Positions 1-8,661 are shown, counted from the first letter of the stretch. The stretch is 35,402 bases of DNA from VEQN01 sp036405975 (GCA_036405975.1 DASWWM010000002.1:1-35402), one strand, 5' to 3'. Numbers and translations are program-made. Notes: generated by a model from the sequence alone, not told the origin.

Positions 1-67
1 CAGGGAGCGCTGCAAGGAGTCTCTTCGTGATGTTCTTCGGCTTGAAGCTAAGGGTTAAAGTTGCCAT
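1..67 (-). CDS. Partial small CDS at left edge, possible sigma-like/HTH protein
   Basis: Reading leftwards from an ATG at 65-67, an open frame runs to the window edge and gives 22 residues (MATLTLSF..., then KPKNITKRLLAALP). A basic start followed by KRLLxxLP resembles the N-terminus of small sigma-region-4-like proteins common in Parcubacteria; this is memory of family style, not proof. A plausible promoter lies just upstream (85-113). Most of the gene is outside the window, so the function is open. Confidence 0.45.
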   Translation of the reverse strand, partial: MATLTLSFKPKNITKRLLAALP

Positions 68-84
68 GTGGGTGGTATGCGTTA

Positions 85-113
85 GTTGTAGCATTTTGCC
101 TTGACGAAGTCAA
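85..113 (-). promoter_or_regulatory. Putative promoter with an inverted repeat over the -35 box
   Basis: On the minus strand TTGACT (108-113), a 17-nt spacer and TACAAC (85-90) precede the ATG at 67. The -35 box lies inside a perfect 7-bp inverted repeat, CCTTGAC-3 nt-GTCAAGG (99-115), which could be an operator or the weak end of the leuS transcript. Confidence 0.45.
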
Positions 114-161
114 GGATTCGGGGTATTTGCATGTTTCGATAAAATATGCTTCCCGTTCAAT

Positions 162-2621
162 CTAGCCGACTATGAGGTTGATAAGCTTCCCTTTCACATA
201 GAAAGTCTTCGACGGCGACTTTCCTTCCAGCCATTTGGCGATTTCCGGAAGCTTGAGTGCCCCGGCAGTCACGGCGGCTTCATCATCAGTTTCAGTAGTA
301 AATGTGGCCCTTACTTTGCTATTTACCTGCACAACTATCTTGAAAATGCCCGATTCCAGCTTCTTAGGATCGTATACGGGCCAAGACTCGAGATGGATGC
401 TTTTCTTATGTCCCAGGGCCGCCCAGAGCTCGTCAGTGACATGCGGAGCGAACGGTGCAAGGAGCTTAAGGAGCGTTTCGTAGGCTTCCTGGCTCACGTT
501 CTCTTCTTTCTCAAGGGCATTAAGAAGAATCATAAGCGAAGAGACGGCCGTATTGAAACCGAGAGACTCGATATCTTCGCCCACCTTCTTGATGGTCTTA
601 TGAAGCAAAGATTCTGTCTCCTTGTTGGCAGACACGCTTACGGCCTTATCAACCTTTGAGAACATCGCATAGACCCTCTCGATAAACCGTCTCGAGCCGA
701 TCATGCTTGCGGTATTCCATGCAATCGCCTGGTCAAAAGGCCCCATGAAGAGCTGATAAACACGAAGGGTGTCTGCTCCGTAAATCTTGATAAGGTCATC
801 CGGATTCACTACGTTTCCAAGTGACTTGGACATCTTCACTCCGCCTTCGGCAAGAATAAGACCGTGAGAAGTTCGCTTCTTGTACGGCTCCTTCGTATTC
901 ACAACCCCGATATCGTAGAGGAACTTGTGCCAGAATCGAGAATACAAAAGATGAAGGGTCGTATGCTCCATGCCGCCGTTATACCAGTCGACAGGCATCC
1001 AGTCAGCCATCTTCTTCGGATCAACAATCGCCTTCTTGTTTTTTGGATCCGCATATCGAAGGTAATACCAGCTTGAGCCTGCCCAGTTAGGCATGGTGTC
1101 AGTTTCCCTCTTTGCAGGCTTTTTGCACTGAGGGCATTTAGTCTTTACCCATGACGAAATCGCAGACAAGGGAGATTCGCCATCATCAGTCGGTTCGTAT
1201 TTCTTAACCGCAGGGAGCTTAACCGGCAAATCTTTCTCAGGTACAGGCACCCATCCGCAATCCGCACAGTTGACCATCGGGATTGGCTCGCCCCAGTATC
1301 GCTGTCTTGAGAAGATCCAGTCTCGGAGCTTGTATTTCGTGACGACCTTTCCGTTGACCGCTTTGGTAATCTCGACGCGAGCTTTTTCTGAAGACATGCC
1401 GTTGAATTTTCCTGAGCCAATGAGCTTTCCGTCCTCAGTAAGAAGCTCGTCGGAGGCAGTCTTCTCTTTGTCAGCAGAAATGACAGCCTTGATTTCCAAG
1501 TTATACTTTTTTGCGAACTCAAAATCCCGAGCGTCATGCGCCGGAACCGCCATGACAGCGCCTGTTCCATACGTAGCGAGCACATAGTCCGCAATCCAAA
1601 CCGGAACCTCCTGACCGTTCGCAGGATTGATAGCCGTTATGCCTTTGAGCTCAACGCCCGTCTTCTCTTTCCCTTCCGCAGTTCTATCCATTTCTTCTTT
1701 TTTGGACGCGGCCTGAATGTACGCTTTTACGTCGTCCTGGTTTTTGACCTGAGGCATAAGCTTCGCTACAAGCCCGGACTCCGGTGCAAGCACGACATAT
1801 GTCACTCCAAAAAGCGTATCTGCACGAGTGGTGAATACGTTCACGACTTCTTCCGAACCTTTGATCTTAAAAGAAAGTTCAGATCCTTCGCTCCGCCCGA
1901 TCCAATTCCTCTGCTGAATTTTGATCTTTTCCCAATAATCGACATCATCGAGATCCTTGTCGAGTCGGTCCGCATACTTAGTAATGGCAAGAACCCACTG
2001 TTCCTTGTCGCGCTTTTCAACCTGGGTGCCGCATCGCTCGCAGCAGCCGTTTATCACTTCTTCATTCGCAAGGCCTATCTTATCCTTCGGGCACCAGTTA
2101 ATCGTAAGCTTCGACTTATATGCCAAGCCCTTCTTGTACATCTGAAGGAAAATCCACTGCGTCCATTTATAGTACGCAGGGTCAGTCGTATTGATTTCTC
2201 GAGACCAGTCAAAGGAGATACCGACGGCTTTGAGCTGCCGCCTGAATGTATCTGTATTCTGCTTAGTCGCCTTCTGCGGAGAGATGCCCGTCTTGATGGC
2301 ATAGTTCTCAGTCGGAAGACCAAATGCGTCCCAGCCTATTGGGAAAAGCACGTTCTCGCCATCCGCGCGCCTCTTCCTGGATACGACGTCCATGGCCGTA
2401 TAGCTTCGCGTATGCCCGGTATGAAGTCCGGCGCCAGACGGGAACGGGAATTCAACCAAAGTGAACATCTTCTTGGGAGCGTCAGCGCCTTTCTTGGCTA
2501 CCAGCTTGTCATCTGCCCGGTAGAACTTCTTGGCCTCCCAATGCTTCTGCCACCTTTTTTCGATCTTGAGATGGTCGTATGGCTTCAATTCCGGCTTCTT
2601 AGCGTCCTGTTTTTTCTTCAT
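162..2621 (-). CDS. leuS: Leucyl-tRNA synthetase
   Basis: Class I aminoacyl-tRNA synthetase that charges tRNA-Leu in the cytoplasm. The HIGH-type motif is H-T-G-H at about residues 67-70, after the FPFPSGAGL stretch. The KMSKS motif (VKMSKSLGNVV) is near residue 600. The CP1 editing domain is present (TTRADTLFG and AVMAVPAHDARDFEFA with its conserved Asp), as are a Cys-rich insertion (CCERCG) and a C-terminal anticodon-binding region. Length is about 819 aa against about 860 usual. The frame stays open to 2654, but MKKKQDAKK at 2621 is preferred because leuRS homology begins soon after it. That start overlaps the upstream membrane gene by 23 nt, implying one transcript and translational coupling. 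No Shine-Dalgarno is visible. Confidence 0.96.
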   Translation of the reverse strand: MKKKQDAKKPELKPYDHLKIEKRWQKHWEAKKFYRADDKLVAKKGADAPKKMFTLVEFPFPSGAGLHTGHTRSYTAMDVVSRKRRADGENVLFPIGWDAFGLPTENYAIKTGISPQKATKQNTDTFRRQLKAVGISFDWSREINTTDPAYYKWTQWIFLQMYKKGLAYKSKLTINWCPKDKIGLANEEVINGCCERCGTQVEKRDKEQWVLAITKYADRLDKDLDDVDYWEKIKIQQRNWIGRSEGSELSFKIKGSEEVVNVFTTRADTLFGVTYVVLAPESGLVAKLMPQVKNQDDVKAYIQAASKKEEMDRTAEGKEKTGVELKGITAINPANGQEVPVWIADYVLATYGTGAVMAVPAHDARDFEFAKKYNLEIKAVISADKEKTASDELLTEDGKLIGSGKFNGMSSEKARVEITKAVNGKVVTKYKLRDWIFSRQRYWGEPIPMVNCADCGWVPVPEKDLPVKLPAVKKYEPTDDGESPLSAISSWVKTKCPQCKKPAKRETDTMPNWAGSSWYYLRYADPKNKKAIVDPKKMADWMPVDWYNGGMEHTTLHLLYSRFWHKFLYDIGVVNTKEPYKKRTSHGLILAEGGVKMSKSLGNVVNPDDLIKIYGADTLRVYQLFMGPFDQAIAWNTASMIGSRRFIERVYAMFSKVDKAVSVSANKETESLLHKTIKKVGEDIESLGFNTAVSSLMILLNALEKEENVSQEAYETLLKLLAPFAPHVTDELWAALGHKKSIHLESWPVYDPKKLESGIFKIVVQVNSKVRATFTTETDDEAAVTAGALKLPEIAKWLEGKSPSKTFYVKGKLINLIVG

Positions 2622-3612
2622 GGATGTATTTCTTGTTGAGATAATATGTAGCATACCCGAGGCTGATAATCAAAAATCCGATAAGGACCAGGAGAAGCGC
2701 CCATCCTACGCTATCAGAGAAATACTGGGCTGATATTTTGACGAGATATACAGAGATGGCAATTGCTGAGACTGTAAGTGCGGCCGTAGATCGAAGCCTG
2801 ATGCTGAGTGCAACAGATCCGACCGCCAAGAATGCATAGAGAAGGTTCCAAATTCCTGTAAGGAAGAGTGCTGACCCCATGAAGAGTCCAAATGCAAGGA
2901 AAATGAAAATCTTTGAAACTCTTGACTCTCCGAACTTCGTCTTGAGCCATGAGCCATATGAAAGATAGCAAAGTGCGATCATCATAGAGACATATACGAA
3001 TGCATCCTTGATGAATGAGAATGTAAAGTCATTGCCCTGGATCGCATTTGCGACGATTGCATATGTGAACCATGTTGCAAAAGCTCCGGCCACAAGGTGC
3101 AGGATATTCTTCCGAGTTGCCCAAAGAGCCGAGGCAAAGACAGCGAAGCTGATGGCGCTGATGAGCATATGCAGACCAGTTCCCGTCATTGAGTCGGACA
3201 TGCCTGACTCCCGAAGAAGGACAAAGAGGCCGATCGGCAATGTCGCAGCTGAAACGGCGAAGTAGACCGAAGTCTCATTCAGTCTTTCTCGCTTATTCAT
3301 GATGATGGCCAATGCATATGCAACTGCAGAAACCCCAAGCGTAGCAACAAGGCGTCCAAAAGCGCCGATGGCACTCCAGTTCTGCGCAACGAGAACGATG
3401 ACCCCGATAATGGCAATAAGCCCTCCGATGGCAAAGAGAACCTTGCTCACGAGCGAGTTCGTTGACTCTTTCTTGAGGTTTTCTATGGTTCCTCCTTTGC
3501 TTGAGGCTCCAGAATCAGTTGAGCCCGAAATGATAGCCTGAAGTTCAGCCTTGCTGATTTCCCCTGAGTCGATAGATGTTCGAATCCGATTGAGCAATTC
3601 TTGATTAGTCAT
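2599..3612 (-). CDS. DUF2157-like polytopic membrane protein
   Basis: 337 aa. A cytoplasmic N-terminus of about 55 residues (MTNQELLNRIRTSIDSGEISKAELQ) is followed by about ten hydrophobic segments. The first, LFAIGGLIAIIGVIVLVAQNW, resembles the DUF2157 signature of a Gly-rich helix ending in a QNW/NW motif. The role of this family is unknown. It sits between a single-pass membrane protein gene upstream (51-nt gap) and leuS downstream (overlapping), so the three probably form one transcript. The start ATG has no Shine-Dalgarno. The membrane topology is clear; the family name is from memory of the motif. Confidence 0.75.
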   Translation of the reverse strand: MTNQELLNRIRTSIDSGEISKAELQAIISGSTDSGASSKGGTIENLKKESTNSLVSKVLFAIGGLIAIIGVIVLVAQNWSAIGAFGRLVATLGVSAVAYALAIIMNKRERLNETSVYFAVSAATLPIGLFVLLRESGMSDSMTGTGLHMLISAISFAVFASALWATRKNILHLVAGAFATWFTYAIVANAIQGNDFTFSFIKDAFVYVSMMIALCYLSYGSWLKTKFGESRVSKIFIFLAFGLFMGSALFLTGIWNLLYAFLAVGSVALSIRLRSTAALTVSAIAISVYLVKISAQYFSDSVGWALLLVLIGFLIISLGYATYYLNKKYIHEEKTGR

Positions 3613-3663
3613 ATGTTTATTCGTTTAGTGTCCGATGCTTGTAAACCTGCCTGCTCCGCCCCA

Positions 3664-4260
3664 TTACCTTACCCAGCCGATGAATCTGAAGTCCGTATCG
3701 CCGTAATAGCTGCCATTTGCCATCTCAAGGTTCAGCTTTCGAAGCGGATTATCCTTGATGAGATAGATATTGCTTCGGTCATCGCTGCTGCCGAAAAGTT
3801 CAAAGACTCCATTATGGCCATATCGGTAGCTTACCTGGTATCCGTCTGGAGAAGTCCGTTGCGAGACGATCGTGAGCTGGCTCAATGCCTCAGGAGAAAT
3901 AAGTGATGATTTCTCAGTAGTAAAATCATAGAGATACATTTCAGGTGCATCTTTAAAGATTGTCGCATATCCCTGGCACGGCTCCTTCACCTTCTCTTCA
4001 GGCTGTTCCGAGAATGGAGAGACGTAATAGTCCTTGGCGACGATCTTATTCGTCGCTGAGTCTATTTCATAGTACTTCTTGTAAATAGTGCACGTTGAGC
4101 CGTTGTAGTCGTAATACCGGCTGCCGATGTCAGCGGTGTATACGAAATTCAGCTGCGGCTTATTGATATATCGAGGCAGGAATGCCACGACCGCGATCAC
4201 AATGATAAGAATAATCGGAAGACCTACCGCCACCATGAGTGGGATGTTCTCTTTTTTCAT
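3664..4260 (-). CDS. Single-pass membrane-anchored hypothetical protein
   Basis: 198 aa. After MKKENIP comes one strong transmembrane helix (LMVAVGLPIILIIVIAVVAFL), then a Tyr-rich soluble domain of about 165 aa that is probably extracytoplasmic. Two Cys residues (in STCTIY and KEPCQGY) could form a disulfide. No known family is recognised. It is the first gene of the unit leading to leuS and has its own TATAAT box 8 nt before the ATG, so its mRNA may be leaderless. Confidence 0.75.
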   Translation of the reverse strand: MKKENIPLMVAVGLPIILIIVIAVVAFLPRYINKPQLNFVYTADIGSRYYDYNGSTCTIYKKYYEIDSATNKIVAKDYYVSPFSEQPEEKVKEPCQGYATIFKDAPEMYLYDFTTEKSSLISPEALSQLTIVSQRTSPDGYQVSYRYGHNGVFELFGSSDDRSNIYLIKDNPLRKLNLEMANGSYYGDTDFRFIGWVR

Positions 4261-4268
4261 ATGAGTGG

Positions 4269-4274
4269 ATTATA
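4269..4274 (-). promoter_or_regulatory. Leaderless-type -10 box (TATAAT)
   Basis: A perfect TATAAT on the minus strand ends 8 nt before the ATG at 4260, so transcription should begin at or next to the start codon. A TTACT-containing stretch lies about 17 nt further upstream as a weak -35. Confidence 0.65.
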
Positions 4275-4346
4275 CCACTTGTAACAGCTGTTAGTAAGGA
4301 GATACCGGAACACCGAACAGCCAGTTTTGCCCACTTTTATATTTAT

Positions 4347-5453
4347 TTACACCCTAAATTCCATCACATCCCCATCCTTAACGATATACTCCTTGCCTTC
4401 CGTTCGAAGGAGTCCTTTTTCTCGCGCAGCTGCGAATGAGCCGGCATCAAGAAGCTCGCTCCAAAGAATGACTTCAGCTCGGATGAATTTATCCTTGAAG
4501 TCCGTATGAATGGCAGTTCCGGCCATTGGGGCGCTCCAGCCCTTGCCGATAGTCCATGCCCGAGTCTCTTTCTCGCCTGTCGTAAAGTATGTCTGGAGAT
4601 TCAACAGGTCATAGCCGGTCTTGATCAGGTTATCGACGCCGTCGTCTGAAGCGCCGAGCTCCTGCCGGAACATTGCCTTCTCCTCGCCTTCCATTTCCAT
4701 GATCTCATGTTCAACCTTGGCATCGACGATAACCCATTTAGCATTTCGCGCGGCAAGGTATTCCATCAGCGCTTTGTACCGAGGATCATTGCCACCCTCG
4801 AGCTCGTCGAGATTTGTTCCGCCTGACTTCTTGTTCAGGACGTACATGATCGGCTTCATGGTCAAAAGAGAAAGGCCCTTGACAGCTTCCTTTTCGTCGT
4901 CTGTAAGAGTAGCGGTCTGGGCGAGTTCTCCAATATCGAGAACGACCTTTATCTTCTCGAGTGCAGCTTTTTCAGCAATAGCGGCCTTATCGCCTCGCTT
5001 GGCATCTTTCTCAACGCTGCCGAGTCGCTTTGTAACAGTCTGGGCGTCGGCAAGAATGAGCTCGAAGTTGATAACCTGAATGTCATCGACAGGGCTCACC
5101 TTTCCGTCCACGTGCACCACGTTCTGGTCTTCGAAGATTCGTACCACCTCGGCAATGGCATCAACCTCTCGGATATGTGACAGGAACTGGTTTCCGAGTC
5201 CCTCTCCTTCTGAGGCACCCTTAACAAGGCCCGCGATGTCCACGAACTCGACGGCTGCAGGAATAGTCTTTTGCGTCTGAGAAAAAGCCGCAAGCTTGTG
5301 GAGCCGCTCATCAGGAACAGCGACCACGCCGACCGACGGGTCGATGGTGCAGAACGGATAGTTTTCCGCAGGGACGGATTTCTTTGTGAGAGCGTTGAAG
5401 AGCGTTGACTTTCCGACGTTTGGAAGGCCTACGATGCCGATTGATAGTTTCAT
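4347..5453 (-). CDS. ychF: Ribosome-associated NTPase YchF (Obg family)
   Basis: 368 aa from the ATG at 5451-5453, close to the usual 363. The P-loop GLPNVGKST is at residues 8-16, followed by DPSVGVV, the G3 region DIAGLVKGASEGEGLGNQFL, and a C-terminal TGS domain ending in KEYIVKDGDVMEFRV. YchF/OLA1 proteins are P-loop ATPases that bind ribosomes and act in stress responses. The longer frame (start 5483) is rejected because homology begins at MKLSIGIVG and a -10 box lies inside the extension. The G4 motif reads N-K-K-S instead of the N-x-x-E of typical YchF. Confidence 0.95.
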   Translation of the reverse strand: MKLSIGIVGLPNVGKSTLFNALTKKSVPAENYPFCTIDPSVGVVAVPDERLHKLAAFSQTQKTIPAAVEFVDIAGLVKGASEGEGLGNQFLSHIREVDAIAEVVRIFEDQNVVHVDGKVSPVDDIQVINFELILADAQTVTKRLGSVEKDAKRGDKAAIAEKAALEKIKVVLDIGELAQTATLTDDEKEAVKGLSLLTMKPIMYVLNKKSGGTNLDELEGGNDPRYKALMEYLAARNAKWVIVDAKVEHEIMEMEGEEKAMFRQELGASDDGVDNLIKTGYDLLNLQTYFTTGEKETRAWTIGKGWSAPMAGTAIHTDFKDKFIRAEVILWSELLDAGSFAAAREKGLLRTEGKEYIVKDGDVMEFRV

Positions 5454-5460
5454 GCGGTGC

Positions 5461-5466
5461 ACTATA
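5461..5466 (-). promoter_or_regulatory. Leaderless-type -10 box (TATAGT) of ychF
   Basis: TATAGT on the minus strand ends 7 nt before the ychF ATG. A weak -35 (TTTCAA) lies 17 nt further upstream. Confidence 0.6.
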
Positions 5467-5492
5467 GCAGGAAAAAGCCCCATTTGAAATAG

Positions 5493-5513
5493 AAAAACCG
5501 ACCCTCTGGCCGG
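5493..5513 (-). terminator. Rho-independent terminator after the small gene
   Basis: On the minus strand CCGGCC-AGAG-GGTCGG (one G-U pair) is followed by TTTTT. It lies between the small gene at 5537 and the ychF promoter. Confidence 0.7.
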
Positions 5514-5536
5514 CTTTCCTTGGAATTTGGTAGATC

Positions 5537-5779
5537 TTACTTGCCCTGTCCCTGCATGATCTTCTGGAGCTCGCCCTGGTGCTTTCGCATCACTTCCATG
5601 GTGGCCGCCATCTGGTTCTTGCCTTGCTTTGTCAGTGCCTCTACTTCCTTTGCGATATTTTCGAAGAATTCAGGGTTGCTCTCTACAAGGGAGATGATCC
5701 TGTCCTGCTCAGCTTCAGGAACGCCCTTCATCTGCCGCTTGAGCATCTGCTTCATTAAAAAGTTTTTGAAAAATGCCAT
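5537..5779 (-). CDS. Small conserved-looking charged protein
   Basis: 80 aa starting MAFFKNFLMKQMLKRQMKGVPEAEQDRI. It is helical and amphipathic, with the stretch ENPEFFENIAKEVEALTKQGKNQMAATMEVMRKHQGELQKIM. No transmembrane segment. I recall similar short ORFs in Parcubacteria but know no function. The ATG at 5777-5779 is chosen over an upstream in-frame ATG because a good promoter ends 8 nt before it. It forms a single-gene unit closed by the terminator at 5493-5513. Confidence 0.75.
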   Translation of the reverse strand: MAFFKNFLMKQMLKRQMKGVPEAEQDRIISLVESNPEFFENIAKEVEALTKQGKNQMAATMEVMRKHQGELQKIMQGQGK

Positions 5780-5787
5780 ATGGGTAG

Positions 5788-5815
5788 ATTTTATCACAGA
5801 AAGACCCTCCAACAA
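5788..5815 (-). promoter_or_regulatory. Leaderless-type promoter of the small gene
   Basis: TTGTTG (5810-5815), a 16-nt spacer and TAAAAT (5788-5793) on the minus strand, with only 8 nt to the ATG. Confidence 0.65.
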
Positions 5816-5856
5816 GCAGGCTTAAAATTTGACCAGCAACTTCGAAATATGCCAAA

Positions 5857-7425
5857 TTATTGATTCAAGGGCAGAGCGACGCTGAACGTAGCCCCTTTTC
5901 CTTCCCCTTCCGACTCTGCCCAGATGCGGCCCTTATGCTTCTCAATCGTATCCTTTGCCATGTACAGGCCGATCCCCATTCCTTCCGTATCAGTATGGCG
6001 CGCATTTGCAGTCCTGAAGAATTTGGCAAAGACATGCGTAATGTCAGCTTCGGAAATTCCGATGCCTGTATCTTTGAAAGAGATAATGAGCTCTGTGCTT
6101 GTCCTTCGAACGCCCACCGTTATGGATCCGCCTTCAGGCGTGTAGATGAGAGCGTTCTCAAAAAGAATCTGTAATGCGAACTGGAGCCGCGCCTTATCAG
6201 CCCAGACGGTTGTAACAGATTCATCGAGTTTGTATGTGACCTGGAGCTTCTTGCTAGCTATCTGGTCCTTATGTGCCTTGTCGATAGCGGTTATGAGATT
6301 TCGTACGTCAACATCGGCAAATCGGTACAGTGCCAGGTCGTTCGTATTCTTCGATGCGTCGATGACGACACTCGTGAGCTCGAAGAGCCTCATGCTCGCG
6401 AACTGGATCTGGTCCACGGCCTTGTTCCGGTCCTCGGCAGAGTCCAGGTCCCTAAGCTCTTCAGCAAGCCATCTAATGTGCGTAAGCGGGGTCCTGAACT
6501 TATGGCTGATATTGTTGATGAACTCGTACTTGAGCAAGTCGGCCTGCCGAAGCTGGTTCCAGACGATGAAACCGACGAAGAGAACGAGGAATCCGGAAAA
6601 GATTGGCATGATCCAGATCGGGAAATCAGGATAGATGACCGTGAGATAGTTGTTTGAAAGATTCGCAGCGATGACAGAGCCTCCTACGAATACGATGAAG
6701 AATCCGTAAAGAAGAGCGTTTTTCACGACCATGCCGATGTTCATCAGGTCATATTTGAAAACGCCGTATGCAAGGGGGATGGTATGGAGTCCAATGAGCG
6801 GCATGAGAAGAATGACCCTGTCGCCATAAGGCACATCGAGAATCATCATGTAAATAGGCAGTGCCCAGAAATACGCCCATCCGAAGGCGAGGAAAAAGTA
6901 TTTGAGCCTGTTCTGCTCGTTCATGTCTGCCTTTCGGTAATGCAGGATAAGGACGGTGAAGAAGTATGCGATGACGGCAAAAAAGAATAGGAAATAGAAC
7001 CAGTAATACGGCCCCGGAACGAAGAAGTTTTGAAAGAATGCCTTAGGCTTTGACAGAAGCCTGACGCGTCCCGGATCAAGGGCGAAGAATCCATACATCG
7101 CGATGAGGACACCGTACATGATCCGAAGACCCCATTTCTGCTCGCGCTCGATGTTGAATGCTGCAAAAGCAAGATGCGCATTGAGGCAAGCGGTTGTTGC
7201 CGCGATGGTCATGAGGAAACCGAAGGCGCTTGAGAACTGAGGATCCGGCAGGTTTACGGTCAGGAGGTAGGCAAAGCAGTACACCGCAAACGAGCATACC
7301 GTTGCGAAATAAAGCCGGTACGTATGCTTTTTCCAGTCTTTCAGGAGGATGAAGAATCCGATCGCCACTCCGATGAAGGCGGAGCAGAGGAAACCGAAGT
7401 TATGGATCAGGAGTTCTATCGGCAC
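5857..7425 (-). CDS. Orphan membrane sensor histidine kinase, 7TM N-terminus
   Basis: 522 aa with a GTG start. About eight transmembrane helices fill residues 1-290, resembling 7TM sensor modules. The HisKA domain has its phospho-acceptor at H308 in the motif FINNISHKFRTPL. The HATPase domain follows with an N-box (LFENALIYTP), DTGIGIS, and GMGIGLYMAKDTIEKHKGRIW. It should autophosphorylate in response to a membrane or small-molecule signal. No response regulator lies nearby, so its partner is elsewhere. The residue after the histidine is Lys rather than the usual Glu/Asp. The promoter is leaderless-type and a perfect DnaA-box 9-mer lies just upstream of its -35. Confidence 0.9.
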   Translation of the reverse strand: MPIELLIHNFGFLCSAFIGVAIGFFILLKDWKKHTYRLYFATVCSFAVYCFAYLLTVNLPDPQFSSAFGFLMTIAATTACLNAHLAFAAFNIEREQKWGLRIMYGVLIAMYGFFALDPGRVRLLSKPKAFFQNFFVPGPYYWFYFLFFFAVIAYFFTVLILHYRKADMNEQNRLKYFFLAFGWAYFWALPIYMMILDVPYGDRVILLMPLIGLHTIPLAYGVFKYDLMNIGMVVKNALLYGFFIVFVGGSVIAANLSNNYLTVIYPDFPIWIMPIFSGFLVLFVGFIVWNQLRQADLLKYEFINNISHKFRTPLTHIRWLAEELRDLDSAEDRNKAVDQIQFASMRLFELTSVVIDASKNTNDLALYRFADVDVRNLITAIDKAHKDQIASKKLQVTYKLDESVTTVWADKARLQFALQILFENALIYTPEGGSITVGVRRTSTELIISFKDTGIGISEADITHVFAKFFRTANARHTDTEGMGIGLYMAKDTIEKHKGRIWAESEGEGKGATFSVALPLNQ

Positions 7426-7431
7426 AGATTA

Positions 7432-7461
7432 AGTATACCCAAGGGGCCGCATGGCGCTCAA
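7432..7461 (-). promoter_or_regulatory. Leaderless-type promoter of the histidine kinase gene
   Basis: TTGAGC (7456-7461), an 18-nt spacer and TATACT (7432-7437) preceded by GGG, ending 6 nt before the GTG start. Confidence 0.65.
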
Positions 7462-7465
7462 TCCA

Positions 7466-7474
7466 TTATCCACA
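7466..7474 (+). promoter_or_regulatory. DnaA-box consensus 9-mer
   Basis: A perfect TTATCCACA lies in the 51-bp gap between zwf and the kinase gene, 4 nt upstream of the kinase -35. It is one of only two perfect copies I found, both intergenic. Confidence 0.45.
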
Positions 7475-7476
7475 TT

Positions 7477-8658
7477 CTACAGCGCGGCTCCTTTCTCGTA
7501 TATTTGAACCTCGGATCCTTCGGCGAGCCTTTTCACTTTCGCGATATATTCCCAGGATGCGAGAACCTCTTCGATATCGGCAAAAACTGACCTGTCTCCT
7601 TCGAGAGCTCTTTCGAAGACCGTAACATAGGCCTCTTTTGTCGCCGGCGCATTGACCGGAATCCTAAGCGACTTTCCGTCAGTATAAAAAACGGTCAGGG
7701 AATTGTCGTCCTCAGAAGCAGACTTCCCTGCCACAAGTTCGATGTCGATGCCTTCAAATGAGTCGCGGACCCTGAAGAACGTCTCCGTCTTTGTCTCTGG
7801 GTCAACTCCCGGCTCAGACGCAAAGCCTGCATACTGTGACAATTCGACCGAAAGCGGATTCAGAGACCTGATGATGTCTGCCCTCTCTTGCGAGTCGCTG
7901 GCAATAGCCCTGATGCCGCTTGTGAGCATTCGCAAGACATGGTTTTGTCCGACATCCTTGAGCGCACCGACGCTGTCGTAAAACGAGCCTCTGCCATTCG
8001 CATCCTTCTTCTCGACAAGTGCGGATCTGATGCCCTGTATGAGTCCGGCAGCCCTCATCTGGGCGAATGCACCGGTATCACCGATCCTTTCGAAGTCGAC
8101 GATCGGCTGCTTCGCGCCGTAATGATCAACCAGATAGACATCTTCGCTCGGCATGAGCGAGCCGATCCTGGCCCATGAGTCTCTCGCATGAAATGCATCG
8201 AGGCCGAACGGCTTTTCAAAAACGACTTTGGCAGACTTCGTGCCACGGCTCTCATCTTTTTGCGAAACAATTCCCGCACCAGAAAGGCCGTTAACTACAT
8301 CCATGTGGAACTGCGGTGGCAAGGAGATGTATGCAAGGATATCCGAATCATGGCCGACGGCCGCAGCAAGCTGCGCATAGCCGTCGGCCTCATTCAACTC
8401 CGAAATAACGTATGCCCACTTTGATGCGAACTGGTTGGCGACACTCAGATCGACATCGGGCCGACGATCAAAAAAAGCCTTCGAACATTCTGTTATGAAT
8501 GCATCGAATTCTTCAGGGGTGAACGCCTTGCGGCCGAAGCCTATAAATTGGAATCCGCGGCCCAGACCGATTGAATCAGAGTACAGCTCAGCCAATGCAG
8601 GGATGAGCTTTTTCTTTGCCAAATCGCCTGTTATGCCGAAAAGGATGATGGTTGTCAT
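7477..8658 (-). CDS. zwf: Glucose-6-phosphate 1-dehydrogenase, short form
   Basis: NADP-linked oxidation of glucose-6-phosphate, the first step of the oxidative pentose phosphate path. The nucleotide-binding start MTTIILFGITGDLAKKKLIPAL carries the GxxGDLAxKK motif. EKPFGLDAF is the EKPFG motif. The catalytic segment VDHYGAKQP holds the His of the classical DHYLGKE motif. KDVGQNHVLRML matches the conserved QNH block. At 393 aa it is about 100 aa shorter than the usual 490, with losses in the beta+alpha domain. It starts 3 nt after the stop of the DUF5667 gene and has no Shine-Dalgarno, so it is probably translated by coupling. Confidence 0.92.
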   Translation of the reverse strand: MTTIILFGITGDLAKKKLIPALAELYSDSIGLGRGFQFIGFGRKAFTPEEFDAFITECSKAFFDRRPDVDLSVANQFASKWAYVISELNEADGYAQLAAAVGHDSDILAYISLPPQFHMDVVNGLSGAGIVSQKDESRGTKSAKVVFEKPFGLDAFHARDSWARIGSLMPSEDVYLVDHYGAKQPIVDFERIGDTGAFAQMRAAGLIQGIRSALVEKKDANGRGSFYDSVGALKDVGQNHVLRMLTSGIRAIASDSQERADIIRSLNPLSVELSQYAGFASEPGVDPETKTETFFRVRDSFEGIDIELVAGKSASEDDNSLTVFYTDGKSLRIPVNAPATKEAYVTVFERALEGDRSVFADIEEVLASWEYIAKVKRLAEGSEVQIYEKGAAL

Positions 8659-8661
8659 GGA

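Noticed and set aside
1536..2639. Plus-strand open frame of 367 codons
   Set aside because: It is antisense to leuS, whose protein matches the family along this whole stretch; the plus product is Arg/Leu/Phe-rich without any motif.
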